This document shows, one piece after another, positions 12,409 through 23,689 of a stretch of 64,000 nucleotides of DNA. Made by a program: the position numbers and the translations under genes. Within the stretch, counting starts at the first letter, position 1; each line of letters begins with the position of its first letter. The notes beneath the pieces were generated by a model. It ran no database searches. It was not told the DNA's origin and was given only the letters and a program-made list of their open reading frames with translations. The stretch spans positions 36,917,868-36,981,867 of the forward strand of contig JABBOT010000002.1 of NCBI GenBank assembly GCA_016165875.1, in the 5' to 3' direction. The DNA comes from Acanthopleura granulata (taxonomy: Eukaryota; Mollusca; Polyplacophora; Chitonida; Chitonidae).

Positions 12409-13000
12409 GAAATTTCGTGATTGGAAGGGATTCAGGTCATTGGCATCTTGATCAGCTTCCTTGGATAGTTGCAATAATGTACCTCTCGCTTCTGCGAAAG
12501 TGTGTTTCATATTTTAAAATGCCAATCTTCTGGCTGAGGTCTTTTATTGATAAATGGGGCCTATATTCAAAAGTAAGCCACACAGCCATCCAGAAGTTGC
12601 ACAGAAGATCCGTAGCGCAGATACGGACTTCCTGATACCAAACAAATTCCACTGACCAGCTCGTTTTTTTCCCGTTTTCACCTTTACAACAGCAACACCT
12701 AAAACGGCGGAAACGGACAAAAAGGGGAAAACGAGCTCATCAGTGGGTTCTTTTGGTATCGTTAAGCCCGCATATGCAGTAGGAATCATCTGTGCAAATT
12801 TTGCGTGGCTATATGGCTCCCTTTGTAAAAGTCCTCAATCAGATGGTCGACAGTTTGGAACACGAAACACATTGTAACTTTCGCGGCACTTTTAGGTACT
12901 TTATTGCAACTACTTACTTGGGTAATAAGTGCAAGCAGCATTCTGACAGGAATAGAAAGGTCAACTTGGTCTGAATGACTTTCCAGTGACGTCACGAAAT
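12409..13000. repeat. Diverged fold-back (inverted repeat) element, about 590 bp
   Basis: The two halves are imperfect reverse complements: outer ends AAATTTCGTGA and TCACGAAAT, middle blocks AAGCCACACAGCC / GGCTATATGGCTCC, and inner blocks TGATACCAAAC / TTTGGTATCG with CAGCTCGTTTT / AAAACGAGCTC. The centre is near 12.70 kb. Arms look roughly 60-75% matched by eye. Open frames on both strands here come from this symmetry. Probably an old non-autonomous hairpin transposon. Confidence 0.6.
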
Positions 13001-13774
13001 GTTGCTATGGACACGTTTGGGTTAGCTTTGCCGTCTTTATATATATATATATCCCATTTCGGAAAAGATAAAAGATTCAGAATATATTTTCAGTGAATAA
13101 AAACTATACCAACAAAGAGGGGACACTTCAATTTGTGCACATGGAAATGAATAAGGAATAGGAGTCTATTCAGTGAGACTGCTTGTTAGCGAACTGTAAT
13201 GAACCGTATGTCGTTCTTTGAACGTAAAATTTACAGGCATGCGATGATTGCATAATGAAATTTTACATGCACGTGCCATAATGACATTTGGGGGGCAGAG
13301 GGTTGTGGCACCAAGTCTTAATGTAGACACTCTACACTCCCACAATTATTTCGCAATCCAGGCTATTAAACGTTTGAAAAAGACAGAACGGAAAACAAAT
13401 ACCTGACGGTAAGCTAAACCGAGCAAACACAGTAACACAAATAAAATATTGTTTTACAGTTCTAACGTAGGGAGATAAACGTGTACATACATGTATTGCT
13501 ATTCAATTTTTAAATGCGTCACAAAAACAAAATCGTTTTCAATACCGTAGGACAATTCCGTATGATTTATTTATTTATCTGATTGTTGCTTAACGCCAAA
13601 CACTCAAGAATATTTCACGACCTTTCCAACACGTGACATGTGAAGATATGCAAACTGTATTGGTGAATGAAAAGTGGTCTACACTTAGCGTTAGACTAAC
13701 GTGCAAACGAACGCCTTCGACAGCATATTACTTCAAAGACTTCCCCGCTCTCACGTTCAACCAGTGAGAAAGAG

Positions 13775-13980
13775 GGGCTGTTACACCGTGTTATGTAATA
13801 ATACACGAGTAATGTAACAACCACTGTGTAATGTAATATAAATGTCATGTAATATAACGTGATAACATTTGGCATGTGATGTAATAAACCAGTCTCCGAG
13901 TTATGTAATAAAAAAAATGCCCGTGTTATGTAAGTAATAATTTTCAAACGAGTTGTGTAATAAAAAAAAATACACGTAAA
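13775..13980. repeat. Degenerate short-unit repeat (GTGTTATGTAATAA-like)
   Basis: The motif TTATGTAATA or close variants recurs about seven times at irregular 25-40 bp spacing, interleaved with CACGAGTAATG-like words. A decayed minisatellite; no coding meaning. Confidence 0.5.
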
Positions 13981-15031
13981 GTACTAACAGCGACCTGTTT
14001 GGTCGAACTGGTCAACAAGCTCTGTCTTAAGGTCAAGCTGCAAGCACTAATGTAGGCCCAGGCGTGTGTGGGTGATACAATTTTGTTAAGAGAAACTAGA
14101 CTTTCTAATAGTAGAGTTAATAAAATGCTGAACGTCCACATCGCCTAAGCCTAGAGCGCTTTTATGGTACCGGTAGGCTTTGCACTGTGCTTGGAAACTA
14201 ACCTGGAGAAATCTGGATGTGACATTCTCAAGTAAAACAGGAGGTTCTTAAGAATAAAATACAGGCCTATAAGGCCTAGTTTTTAAAAAATAGTACGAAA
14301 TAGTCTAGAATACAGCGTTTCATTGTCTGTTTATTAACAAACAAAAAATAAAACAGCAAAGTAAGCAATTCACTACAAGATTCTATATCCTACAAGATTT
14401 TGAGCAAACACCTATATACGTCTGGCCTAACAGTCATACTTTGTGGATGTGAAATTTGGGGATTCGATAACAAGCAGAATTTGCGATTTGTTAGTACTGG
14501 CCCCTGTGAATAAACGATTTCTTGCATAGTCTGAATATGAAGTGTTCGACTAGTAGATCGACACTCCCCGTGTATATATGTGATTTACACTTACATATAA
14601 TACGGGAAAATGACGTCAGTGTCGACGTTCCCGGAAGTGACCATGTGTGGAAAGTTTTCAAAGTGTAAAGCGGACAGGCACGTAGACGTTGTTTATGGCT
14701 GTGCACAAACCGTTGCGAACAAGTCCACGCTCGATCGTCTTCACGGCTGGGGTCGTCTGATTTTAATCTACAGGAACAGTTATTTAGATTTCATTTGTGT
14801 ATTCTACTTATAAAGTCTGTTGTGTATCGGTTGGTATCACGTTTTTTATTCTTTGTGAAACGTCAACCGAAAGTGGAAGTAAAACTCACACGGAAACAAC
14901 AACAACAACACTGACACGCGAGTAACTGATTGTGAGAGACTGCTACAAAAACACAATCAGTTCCTGACAAGAAATCCACAGTCTCTTGAGAAGTTTCAGT
15001 GTCAGTGTTTGCGACTTTACATCTGAGGAAT

Positions 15032-18000
15032 ATGGACGACTCAGAACCAGGTGAGTTACGACTTGCACAAATCAAATGACCATCGACAAATCTCCAGTTA
15101 TACAGTTATCTACAATATATTGAATAAGACTATACTTACCAGTTCGGTGATTCATGCATAAATGGTTTGAAACCCAAATTATGATTTAATTTAATATGTC
15201 GTTTATTATTATTATTGTTATTTTGTTTGTTTCTTTGTTTAGAGTTGAATGCTGTTGTCAAGTGTAAAGTTAGGATTGAGAAGTGAGGGAATAAGTATGT
15301 GAAAGTCAGATTTTATCTCTTTGATTAAGAGCTGATTGGCATATGATATAGTAAAACTGTCTTATGGTATAAAACCAGGTCTGTTACTTATGCTGGCCTC
15401 AAAATATGAAAGCAATATATTACATATATTTAAAATGTAATAAATATTCTTGTTAGCCAAGTAATCACATGGTGTTTCCACTGCGCTACAATGCCATGGG
15501 AAGACCACATTGAACACTAATAGCGCAAACTGAGCCACCTACTGTCCGCCTTTCACCCGACCAGTTTGGCTCTACTTCTGTGTTGCATTAGGTTGGATGC
15601 TTTGCATCCGCTACAATTTCCGACCCCTAACATCAACTGTTAAGTCGTAATAAACTGAAGTGAACTCCATGTAAACCTCGGTAATGCACGAAGGCACCAT
15701 GTTTGATGATGCAGAGCATTATGGGAACCTAATTAGGAAATTGCAACCCAGAAGCTGAGCCAAACTGGTCAGGTGAAAGCCGGATCGTAGGTGGCCAAGT
15801 TTGTGCTATTAGTGTTCAGTGGGACCTTCCCATGGCGTTGTAGCATAGTGCAAACACCATATGATTACTTGGCTATCCTTGTACATACTACCACAGTACA
15901 GCCAGGTTCTAACCAATTACGGTACGACCAGGTTGTCTGTATGGTCCATGCATGGTGGGCCCACTATGGTTGGATGGTGATGGATTGTCCGTACAACATG
16001 GCCGTAAGATGGGATTAGGATGTACGTATCATGGCACCATCATGGTATCGTCGTTAGTGGATTTTACGACATTGAAAACAAATATATAAATGAATCTTGC
16101 CATTTAATGTGCCTGTCACATATACAGTGCAATTCTAAAGCTACGTAGACATTTTTCAGCACAGTAAAGACGTCAGATTTCAGCCTCTGGGTATGTACTC
16201 TGTAGAGAGTCAGCGTTAAATGCCTACAACAATGTAACTATTTAGATCTGTTATCTGCAAATTGTTGACGTCACAGCTTTATTCACCTGTACGTACTCAG
16301 CACACGGTATTATATGTGCTCCATATATTTTGCATACTTCTATCGGAAGACCCCAGCGCTAGGCTACAAACTCTGACGATACTGTATAGGCTAGAATTTT
16401 CAAGAAATTGATGAGCATAAAAAAGACTTCTCCTCATTACATGAAGGCACAATGGGTTTACTGTAAATACATGTAGGCTCGCAGCAGGCAAAGAATAAAG
16501 AGCTTGTAAATTCTGATTAGGATGGCAGGATCGTACACCCGTGATGGGACCATGGTCTGCACACCATGAGCAGACGATCCTGTCACGATGGCAGGAGGGA
16601 GTGGATCAAGGTCTGCACACCATGAGCAGACGATCCTGTCACGATGGCGGGAGGGAGTGGATCAAGGTCTGCACACCATGAGCAGACGATCCTGTCACGA
16701 TGGCAGGAGGGAGTGGATCAAGGCCCGTGCATGATGGCTGCACAGTGGCAGTATAGTCAGTGGCAGGAGAGTAAACCACTAGAACCTGGCTGTAGCCTAC
16801 CTCCCCTCAACAACCTAAGAATGGCTGCACAATGGCGGTATACTCAGTGGCAGGAGAGTAAACCACTAGAACCTGGCTGTAGCCTACCTCCCCTCAACAA
16901 CCTAAGAATGGCTGCACAATGGCGGTATATATTTAAGTTGTTTGGAATACCACATGTGCAAGTATTGCAGTAAGTAAGAGCAGTTTACATTGTAATGTGG
17001 CATATTTTTGTTCTCACACAGATTTTGTGCCAGGGGATGCAAACTCAAAAACTGCTCAAGACACAGATACGACAGACTTTGGCTTGTGAGTAAAGTTTCT
17101 ATCAAAGGAATGAAATATCCTTGATATGGTGAGAACATATCAAGAGCATTTTGCTCACTGTAAATATATGATGAGAACTGACTTGTCATCCAGCAGAGTT
17201 TTAGAATGGTATGCGCCATACTGCAACATTGGCAACATCAGTTACATCGATTGATTAAAATAAAGATGTGATCAGTAAGGGGTCAATTTCTGGGTTTGTG
17301 GGACAGGAATGAGGTCAGATGGAAGCATCACAGAATGCGGGAGTTTCTTACCTTTGAGAAGTCCGACACGGAAAACATTTGTTCAGTTCCAGTATGAGGA
17401 AAGGATTTTTAGGGTGTCCCAGAGTTTTTCAGAAGTTTGGTGGAGATCACCTGGCTTCCACCTTTATGGCAGTTATACTGAAGCTGCTAGCACTCTGGGA
17501 GAAATTCAGCATGTCAGAAACAAGAGAATCCCTCAGTTACATGTTCTCCATCCATGGAAGGGGCAACCCTCCTATAAATAAAATATTCTTGACAATGAGG
17601 CTCAATACAAGTTAATCAATCAGTCTACATGTATCAGTGCATGATGATCTGTATGAATGCATGTTGGTGCGGATATGATTTCTATTTAGGTTCAGATTTG
17701 GGAAGAAGAAATTGAAGACAGATGAGAGCTGTGAGCCTGTGCCTGTTCCTGGGGGTCCACATGTATATGACATGACGAGCCCACGCAGGGGAATTGCACT
17801 CATTATATGTAACTCAGAATTCACCAAGATGAAAACGAGAGCAGGGGCAGACAAGGACGCCTCCAGAATATACCAAACTTTAGCTAGCCTAGGATTTGAA
17901 CCCGACCTTCTGAGAAATATGACGTATGATGAAATGGTGCGGAAATTCGAGAAAGGCAAGATTCTATTTTTACTGACCATTTTGTTGTACATTTTAAGTT

Positions 18001-21000
18001 AGAGGGCCACGGATATAAAACAAAACTACAGGTGCATTTTTAGTTTGCATTACGACGATTGATTAAATAGCTTTAGGTTCGTAAACAAGTCTCAGTCTGT
18101 AAATGTATGAAGTTTTTTTTTGACTTTTTCAATGAGACCATACAACTCATGACCTCACAAGTTGTAAAAAGCAGCCCAGTGGCTATGGCAATGGCAGCTG
18201 TTTGTTGAATTTTATGTGTTGCATTATGACATATGTGACTAAAGCTGGAAGACTTAACCCAGAAAGTCCTTTCTCTGCTGTTGGATTCTACAGGTTTTGA
18301 TTTTCATGAGATACTGTTATTTTTATTATTCTACAAAACGTGCCAGTGGCCATTTAACCCAAACTCGTAGGGTAACACATCAGTTTGTACAGGTTCTATT
18401 TTAAGATATATGCAGACAAGATATAACTTGTGTTGGGAATCCCCTACACATGTGCTCAAGGCACAAACCATGTGAGTGAGGGATGGCCTCTTCCCTGTCT
18501 CCAGTTTGTTTTGAACAGTGTACATATTGGTCACAGGCCCTGTTGTGTTACAGGGACTATTGCCTTAATAAGATACCATAAGACCATCACTAATAATTAT
18601 ATAAAACACAGTATTGAAATTTTTGTCAACAAGCAAACAAACAAACAAATAAGTACTAATTTTCACTTTAAGCAAGGCAGATTGTACAAATCTTTTTTAC
18701 CAATGTTGTAAGTTGTATTCTGGAAGGCGTCCCTCAATTACTCTAATTACTTTAATAACTTCTCCAGTTAATATCACATCCGAAGAACTTTGCTGTATCT
18801 CTTTGCTTTATTTAAATTATTCATGTGTTCTTTTAGTCGCTGAACAAAATCACAGTGACACTGACTGTTTCTTGTGTGTCCTCATGTCACATGGAGATAA
18901 AGATGGGATTTACAGCAAGGACGGCAAGCCTATCAGCGTCAAGTTTATCACTTCACTTTTCAAGGGAGATAAATGTAAATCTTTGGTGGGCAAGCCCAAG
19001 CTATTCTTTATACAGGTAAGATAGCTCACAATGTGTATTAGCATAGTTTGAAGCGTTCAGCTTCAAATATTTTGTTTGCAAAAATAGATGGAAGTCTTGG
19101 ACTTCAGTAGTAAATGACTTTGTGAGAAAGGTCCCGTTATCATGGTCCCGTTATCATGGTCCAAGTAACTTATGTGGATAATGGTTGTTTGTCAGAAGCC
19201 TTATTGTAATGATCCAGGTAACTTCTGTGGGTGATGGTTGTTTGTCAGAGGCCTCATTGTCTTTTTCCAGGTAACTTGTGTGGATGATAGTTGTTTGTCA
19301 GAGGCACTTCGTCACGATTGAGGTAACTTGTGTAGGTGATAGTTGTTTGTCAGAGGCCTCATTGCCATGGTCCAGGTAACTTGTGTGGGAGGTGGTTGTT
19401 TGTCAGAGGCCCCTTGTCATGACTGAGGTAACTTGTGTGGGTGATGGTTGTTTGTCAGAGGCCCCTTGTCATGACTGAGGTAACTTGTGTGGGTGATGGT
19501 TGTTTGTCAGAGGCATCATTGCCATGGTCCAGGTAACTTGTGTGGGAGGTGGTTGTTTGTCAGAGGCCCCTTGTCATGATTGAGGTAACTTGTGTGGATG
19601 ATGGTTGTTTGTCAGAGGCCCCTTATCATGATTGAGGTAACTTGTGTGGATGATGGTTGTTTGTCAGAGGCATCATTGCCATGGTCCAGGTAACTTGTGT
19701 GGGAGGTGGTTGTTTGTCAGAGGCCCCTTGTCATGATTGAGGTAACTTGTGTGGATGATGGTTGTTTGTCAGAGGCCCCTTATCATGATTGAGGTAACTT
19801 GTGTAGGTGATGGTTGTTTGTCAGACGCCCCTTGTCATGATTGAGGTAACTTGTGTGGGTGATGGTTGTTTTTCGGACGCCCCTTGTCATGATTGAGGTA
19901 ACTTGTGTAGGTGATGGTTGTTTGTCAGAGGCCCCTTATCATGATTGAGGTAACTTGTGTGGATGATGGTTGTTTGCCAGAGGCCCCTTGTCATGATTGA
20001 GGTAACTGTGTGGATGATGGTTGTTTGTCATGATTGAGGTAACTTGTGTGGGTAGTGGTTGTTTCACACAGGTCCCATTGTCATGGTCCAGGTAACTTGT
20101 GTGGGTGGTGGTTGTTTCACACAGGTCTCATTGTCATGGTCCAGGTAACTTGTGAGGGTGGTGGTTGTTTCACACAGGTCCCATTTTCATGGTCCAGGTA
20201 ACTTGTGAGGGTGGTGGTTGTTTCACACAGGTCCCATTTTCATGGTCCAGGTAACTTGTGAGGGTGGTGGTTGTTTCACACAGGTCCCATTTTCATGGTC
20301 CAGGTAACTTGTGAGGGTGGTGGTTTGTCACAGGTCTCAATGCCGTGGTTTATGTAATCTTTATTCTGACATAATATTGATGTTTTAGGTCCATGTAAAT
20401 AATATTGGTGTTTGTTCTGCAGGCATATAGGTAATGTTGGTGTTATGTTGATTTGTTCTGCAGGCATGTAGATAATGTTGGTGTTGTGTTGATTTGTTCT
20501 GCAGGCATGTAGATAATGTTGGTGTTATGTTGATTTGTTCTGCAGGCATGTAGATAATGTTGGTGTTATGTTGGTTTGATCTGCAGGCATGTAGATAATG
20601 TTGGTGTTACGTTGGTTTGTTCCGCAGGCATGTAGATAATGTTGGTGTTATGTTGGTTTGTTCTGCTGGCATATAGATAATGTTGGTGTTATGTTGGTTT
20701 GTTCCACAGCTATGTAGATAATGTTGGTGTTATGTTGGTGTGTTCCACAGCTATGTAGATAATGTTGGTGTTATGTTGGTTTGTTCTGCAGGCATGTAGA
20801 TAATGTTGGTGCTATGTTGGTTTGTTCTACAGGCATGTAGATAATGTTGGTGTGATGTTGGTTTGTTCCACAGCCATGTTGATAATGTTGGTGTTGTGTT
20901 GGTTTGTTCTACAGACATGCAGATAATGGTGGTGTTATGTTGGTTTGTTCTACAAGCATGTAGACAATGATGGTGTTATGTTGGTTTGTTCTACAAGCAT

Positions 21001-22279
21001 GTAGATAATGTTGGTGTTATGTTGGTTTGTTCAGCAGACATGTAGATAATGATGGTGTTACGTTGGTTTGTTCAGCAGGCATGTAGATAATGATGGTGTT
21101 ATGTTAGTTTGTTCTGTTGGCAGACATGTAGATAACGGTGGTGTTATATTAGTTTGTTCTGCAGGTATGTAAATAACTTTGGTGTTATGTTGGTTTGTTC
21201 TGCAGCATGTAGATAACGTTAGTGTTATGTTGGTTTGTTTTGCAGGCATGTAGAGGCCATGCTCTAGACTCTGGCGTAACTGTTGAAGTAGCAGATGGAC
21301 CTTTTGCATTCAAGAAGACAAAGAAGCTGATTGCATCAGTTCCTACAACTGCAGACTTCCTGATATCATACTCAACCGCTGATGGTATTACATTCATCGT
21401 TTTATTAGACATGTGGGAGGGATAAATGAAGCTGTAACTTTGTTAAAATTTATGTATTTGATTGTTTAGTGCCATACTCAAGAATATTTCACTATAATAG
21501 AATGGCAGTCAGGATTATTGGCGGTGACAGCCGGAGTGTCTGGTAAAACCTTCAGCCTTTGTCAAATTACTTTTCTACATGTGACACACAGATATGCCCA
21601 TTTTGGTGGAAAATGAGTGATCTGCAACCATTAGACTGCATAAGCAACCATTAGACTGCATAAGCGGCCACACAAGTGCTTGTCACCAAGCCTCCTCAAA
21701 CAGGCGGAGCCGAAGAATGTATAAATTATTTAAAATGATAGCTCTGAAAATATTTGTTCGTGTGGTGATGCATAACAATGTAATAACAACTCTTTTGTGT
21801 GTAAATATCCTTTTCTTAATCCTCAATGAAGTAGGCTGAGAGAGTGTACAGTTCTAAGGTTTTACATCAGTTTTATGATATTAGACATAAACATCAATAT
21901 GGTTAACCATGTAAAAGCATCTGTTTTGTTTTAAATTTGAATGTTATCTTTTCTCTCTTGCAGAATGTCTTCATAATTTTCATAGTGCACAAAGTCGAGC
22001 TCAATAATTTGTTGATGGCTTTATTTCTCTTCAGAGCACTTTGCTTTCCTCAACAAGAAGAAAGGCTCAGTATATGTGCAATCTCTGGCAGATGAGCTGA
22101 GTCTCTGTGACGGGTCTTTAGAGATTTGTACTGTGTTACAGAGAGTAGCCCGTAAAGTGGCCTATGAGTTTGTCTCCAACACAGATCAGCCAGAATACCA
22201 CAGGAAGAAACAGTGTCCAGTTTATACTTCATCGCTCACTAAACAGCTCTATCTGACCAAATCAAAGACAAAGACATAA
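15032..22279 (+). CDS. Executioner-type caspase (caspase-3/6/7-like), six coding exons
   Basis: Cysteine protease of the apoptotic caspase family, cytosolic. Coding exons: 15032-15050, 17022-17085, 17690-17955, 18837-19015, 21246-21384, 22035-22279; phases agree throughout, giving 303 residues. The start is the first ATG after an in-frame TGA. A short N-tail of about 55 residues has no CARD or DED and contains DTTD (22-25), a possible removal site. Large subunit: RRGIALIICN, TRAGADKDA (substrate Arg), SHG with catalytic His135, FFIQACRG with Cys178. Small subunit: ADFLISYSTAD, QSL, VARKVAYEF, LTKQLYL. The Arg-207 position of caspase-3 (in its YSWRN motif) reads FAFLN here, so that S1-pocket arginine is Leu. 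VEVAD after the catalytic site is a plausible inter-subunit cleavage site. Intron 3 uses a GC donor (AAAG|GCAAGA). Intron 4 is filled with two tandem arrays. Confidence 0.93.
15455..15874. repeat. Hairpin (inverted repeat) element in caspase intron 1
   Basis: Left arm starts AGCCAAGTAATCACATGGTG and the right arm ends with its near reverse complement CACCATATGATTACTTGGCT. Arms extend about 140 bp (ACTAATAGCGCAAACT against TTTGTGCTATTAGT, CCAGTTTGGCT against AGCCAAACTGG) with roughly 88% match by eye. Typical of a MITE-like fold-back; no coding potential. Confidence 0.8.
16517..16932. repeat. Two adjoining minisatellites in caspase intron 1
   Basis: First block, to about 16735: about three units of 57-58 bp with GGTCTGCACACCATGAGCAG and GATGGCAGGAGGGAGTGGAT. 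Second block, from about 16734: two full units and a partial third of about 86 bp with ATGGCTGCACAATGGCGGTA and AGAACCTGGCTGTAGCCTAC. The long open frame across it is a repeat artefact. Confidence 0.85.
19130..20335. repeat. Minisatellite A in caspase intron 4, about 52-bp unit, about 23 copies, donor-like core
   Basis: Units contain CAGGTAACTTGTGTGG or GAGGTAACTTGTGTGG, followed by GATGGTTGTTTGTCAGAGGC. The GGTAACT word recurs about every 52 bp from about 19168 to about 20301. CAG|GTAACT is close to a 5' splice-site consensus in gene orientation. The downstream part of the array switches to units with TTTCACACAGGTCCCATT. Confidence 0.9.
20395..21245. repeat. Minisatellite B in caspase intron 4, about 41-bp unit, about 20 copies, each a copy of the exon-5 splice acceptor
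   Basis: Units read TTGGTTTGTTCTGCAGGCAT then GTAGATAATGTTGGTGTTA, recurring about every 41 bp from about 20419. The last unit runs directly into the true acceptor at 21245 and the first codons of exon 5 (GCA TGT AGA, the A-C-R of QACRG). Repeat and gene share the pyrimidine/T-rich tract, the AG and the first nine exon bases. Confidence 0.92.
21456..21560 (-). repeat. SINE tail fragment
   Basis: On the minus strand shows the shared 3' body (CTGCCATTCTATTATAGTGA, AATATTCTTGAGTATGGC). Short, diverged, in caspase intron 5. Confidence 0.5.
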
Positions 22280-22736
22280 TTTGGAATATTGCCACTTCTT
22301 ATGTAATTTTTAATTTGTATTTCAGTTCTCTTCTTACCAGGGTGGCCAGACTAAAGAGTACATGGTAGAACAATCAGTATGCTGTTTCATAGAAAGTGTT
22401 CAGTATTTTTTTTAAATACGTTTCCTGTTCAGACACCTTTATCTCTGTTATCATATACTCTATCATTTAGCCAACGTCATAATGTTTGGAAGACATATTT
22501 TAATAGACCCTTACTCCATTTTTCGTATCACACACTAGGTTGTGATCCAGCTTAACTCAGCCATGTTCATCTGTTCTCATATGTGTAGGTAGTTGGCACC
22601 AGTTTAAGCCATGTCTTTGACACAGTATAAAATGACAGTGCCAAATCGTTTCTAGTCACCCTGTCACAAAGCACAAATGCTCCTGGCTGCAGAGTGTTAC
22701 CATTGAATTTTGTAGGTTTGAATTACTTTATAGCTG

Positions 22737-22742
22737 AATAAA
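22737..22742 (+). terminator. Caspase poly(A) signal candidate 1
   Basis: AATAAA 458 nt after the caspase stop. A second hexamer lies at 23684-23689, so alternative 3' UTR ends of about 0.5 and 1.4 kb are possible. Confidence 0.5.
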
Positions 22743-23683
22743 TGTGTGGAATTTAGAATGAGCTACTTATTATCCTGTGGATTCGACTTCTCTATTGTCA
22801 TGTCATGTGTGCTCACCAGAGACTTGGCAGTCTTTCTTTTCTCTGGAATTCTTTTGTTTCATTTTAATCTAAAGTCGTCGCAGACATTTTTTGTATCTTA
22901 CTGCTGACAAGAAACAATGGTGGCCTTTGTTTACTTTATTTACTGGATGACACACCTGTGATAAAATATGTGTATGCCAGTAAGACGTGGCACAATTAGT
23001 ATTTTTGTGCAACTGCTACATTCATATGTACTGTTATGTCAAACTGTACATTCTGAGTGATCTCCGTTTTAGTCTTGGGAGTTACCTGTTCATGGCGCCT
23101 ATACATGTATCTATGTTACATTACTGCATGGTTGATCTCTTCCAGTGACTTGTTACATAATTAATACTGATTAGTTGTCTCCATTGCTGTTAAGAATTTG
23201 TCTCAGTTTCTTGATTTGTTTTGTTGTTTTTTTCATGACGGTTTACTCTCTGAAATCAGAACAGTACATCGCATCTATGTAATTGACTCTCAGCGATGAT
23301 ACATGTACATTGTACTAGTGTATAAAGTGTAAGAATTTATTCTCCACCTGTATTTTGTGGTTGATTGTAGGACTTCACCATGGAGGAACTTGGCAAGTTG
23401 TACAAAGTTAATGGGTTCTTGCTTTATTTTAGCACTAGCTATATGAACTGCAAGAGATTTGGGTTTATACCATACCAGCCCTCACCTATCACCAGAAACA
23501 AGTTTATACATGTACATATTAGTAAGGTGTATCTTGTAACTTCAGGTAACTAAGTATTTGACCTCTTCACCAAGTTCCATGATATAATTTTGGGTGCTAT
23601 TACAAATTTACAGTGTACTGCTTTTCAGTGTGAGCTAAAGTTCCTCTAAAAATGAACTATAGCATGCATTGTTTACAATGGGA

Positions 23684-23689
23684 AATAAA
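23684..23689 (+). terminator. Caspase poly(A) signal candidate 2
   Basis: AATAAA in GGGAAATAAATTT, followed by T-rich and GT-containing sequence. Either the distal end of the caspase 3' UTR or unused. Confidence 0.35.

Larger units (their letters stand above)
9977..15031. other. Intergenic between the 9.65-kb candidate and the caspase
   Basis: No gene recognised. Holds a diverged fold-back element (12.41-13.00 kb), a TA microsatellite near 13.04 kb, a SINE tail remnant near 13.57-13.62 kb, and degenerate GTGTTATGTAATAA-type repeats at about 13.78-13.98 kb. The last few hundred bases should contain the caspase promoter and 5' UTR; an in-frame TGA at 14987-14989 closes the caspase frame upstream. 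Confidence 0.5.

Noticed and set aside
12417..12995. Overlapping open frames on both strands
   Set aside because: They mirror each other because the sequence is a fold-back; no homology, no splice sites.
16644..16973. 109-residue open frame with repeated WQESKPLEPG
   Set aside because: Comes from two tandem arrays in caspase intron 1.
17309..17615. Open frames in caspase intron 2, considered as an alternative prodomain exon or retroelement piece
   Set aside because: No recognisable domain, no matching splice phase to the caspase exons, no reverse transcriptase or other transposon motif.
19130..21245. CRISPR-like array of regular repeats
   Set aside because: Units are head-to-tail with no unique spacers and lie in a spliced eukaryotic gene; these are minisatellites.
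21058..21412. Minus-strand frames rich in NITLTLSTC
   Set aside because: Antisense translation of the 41-bp caspase intron array and exon 5.
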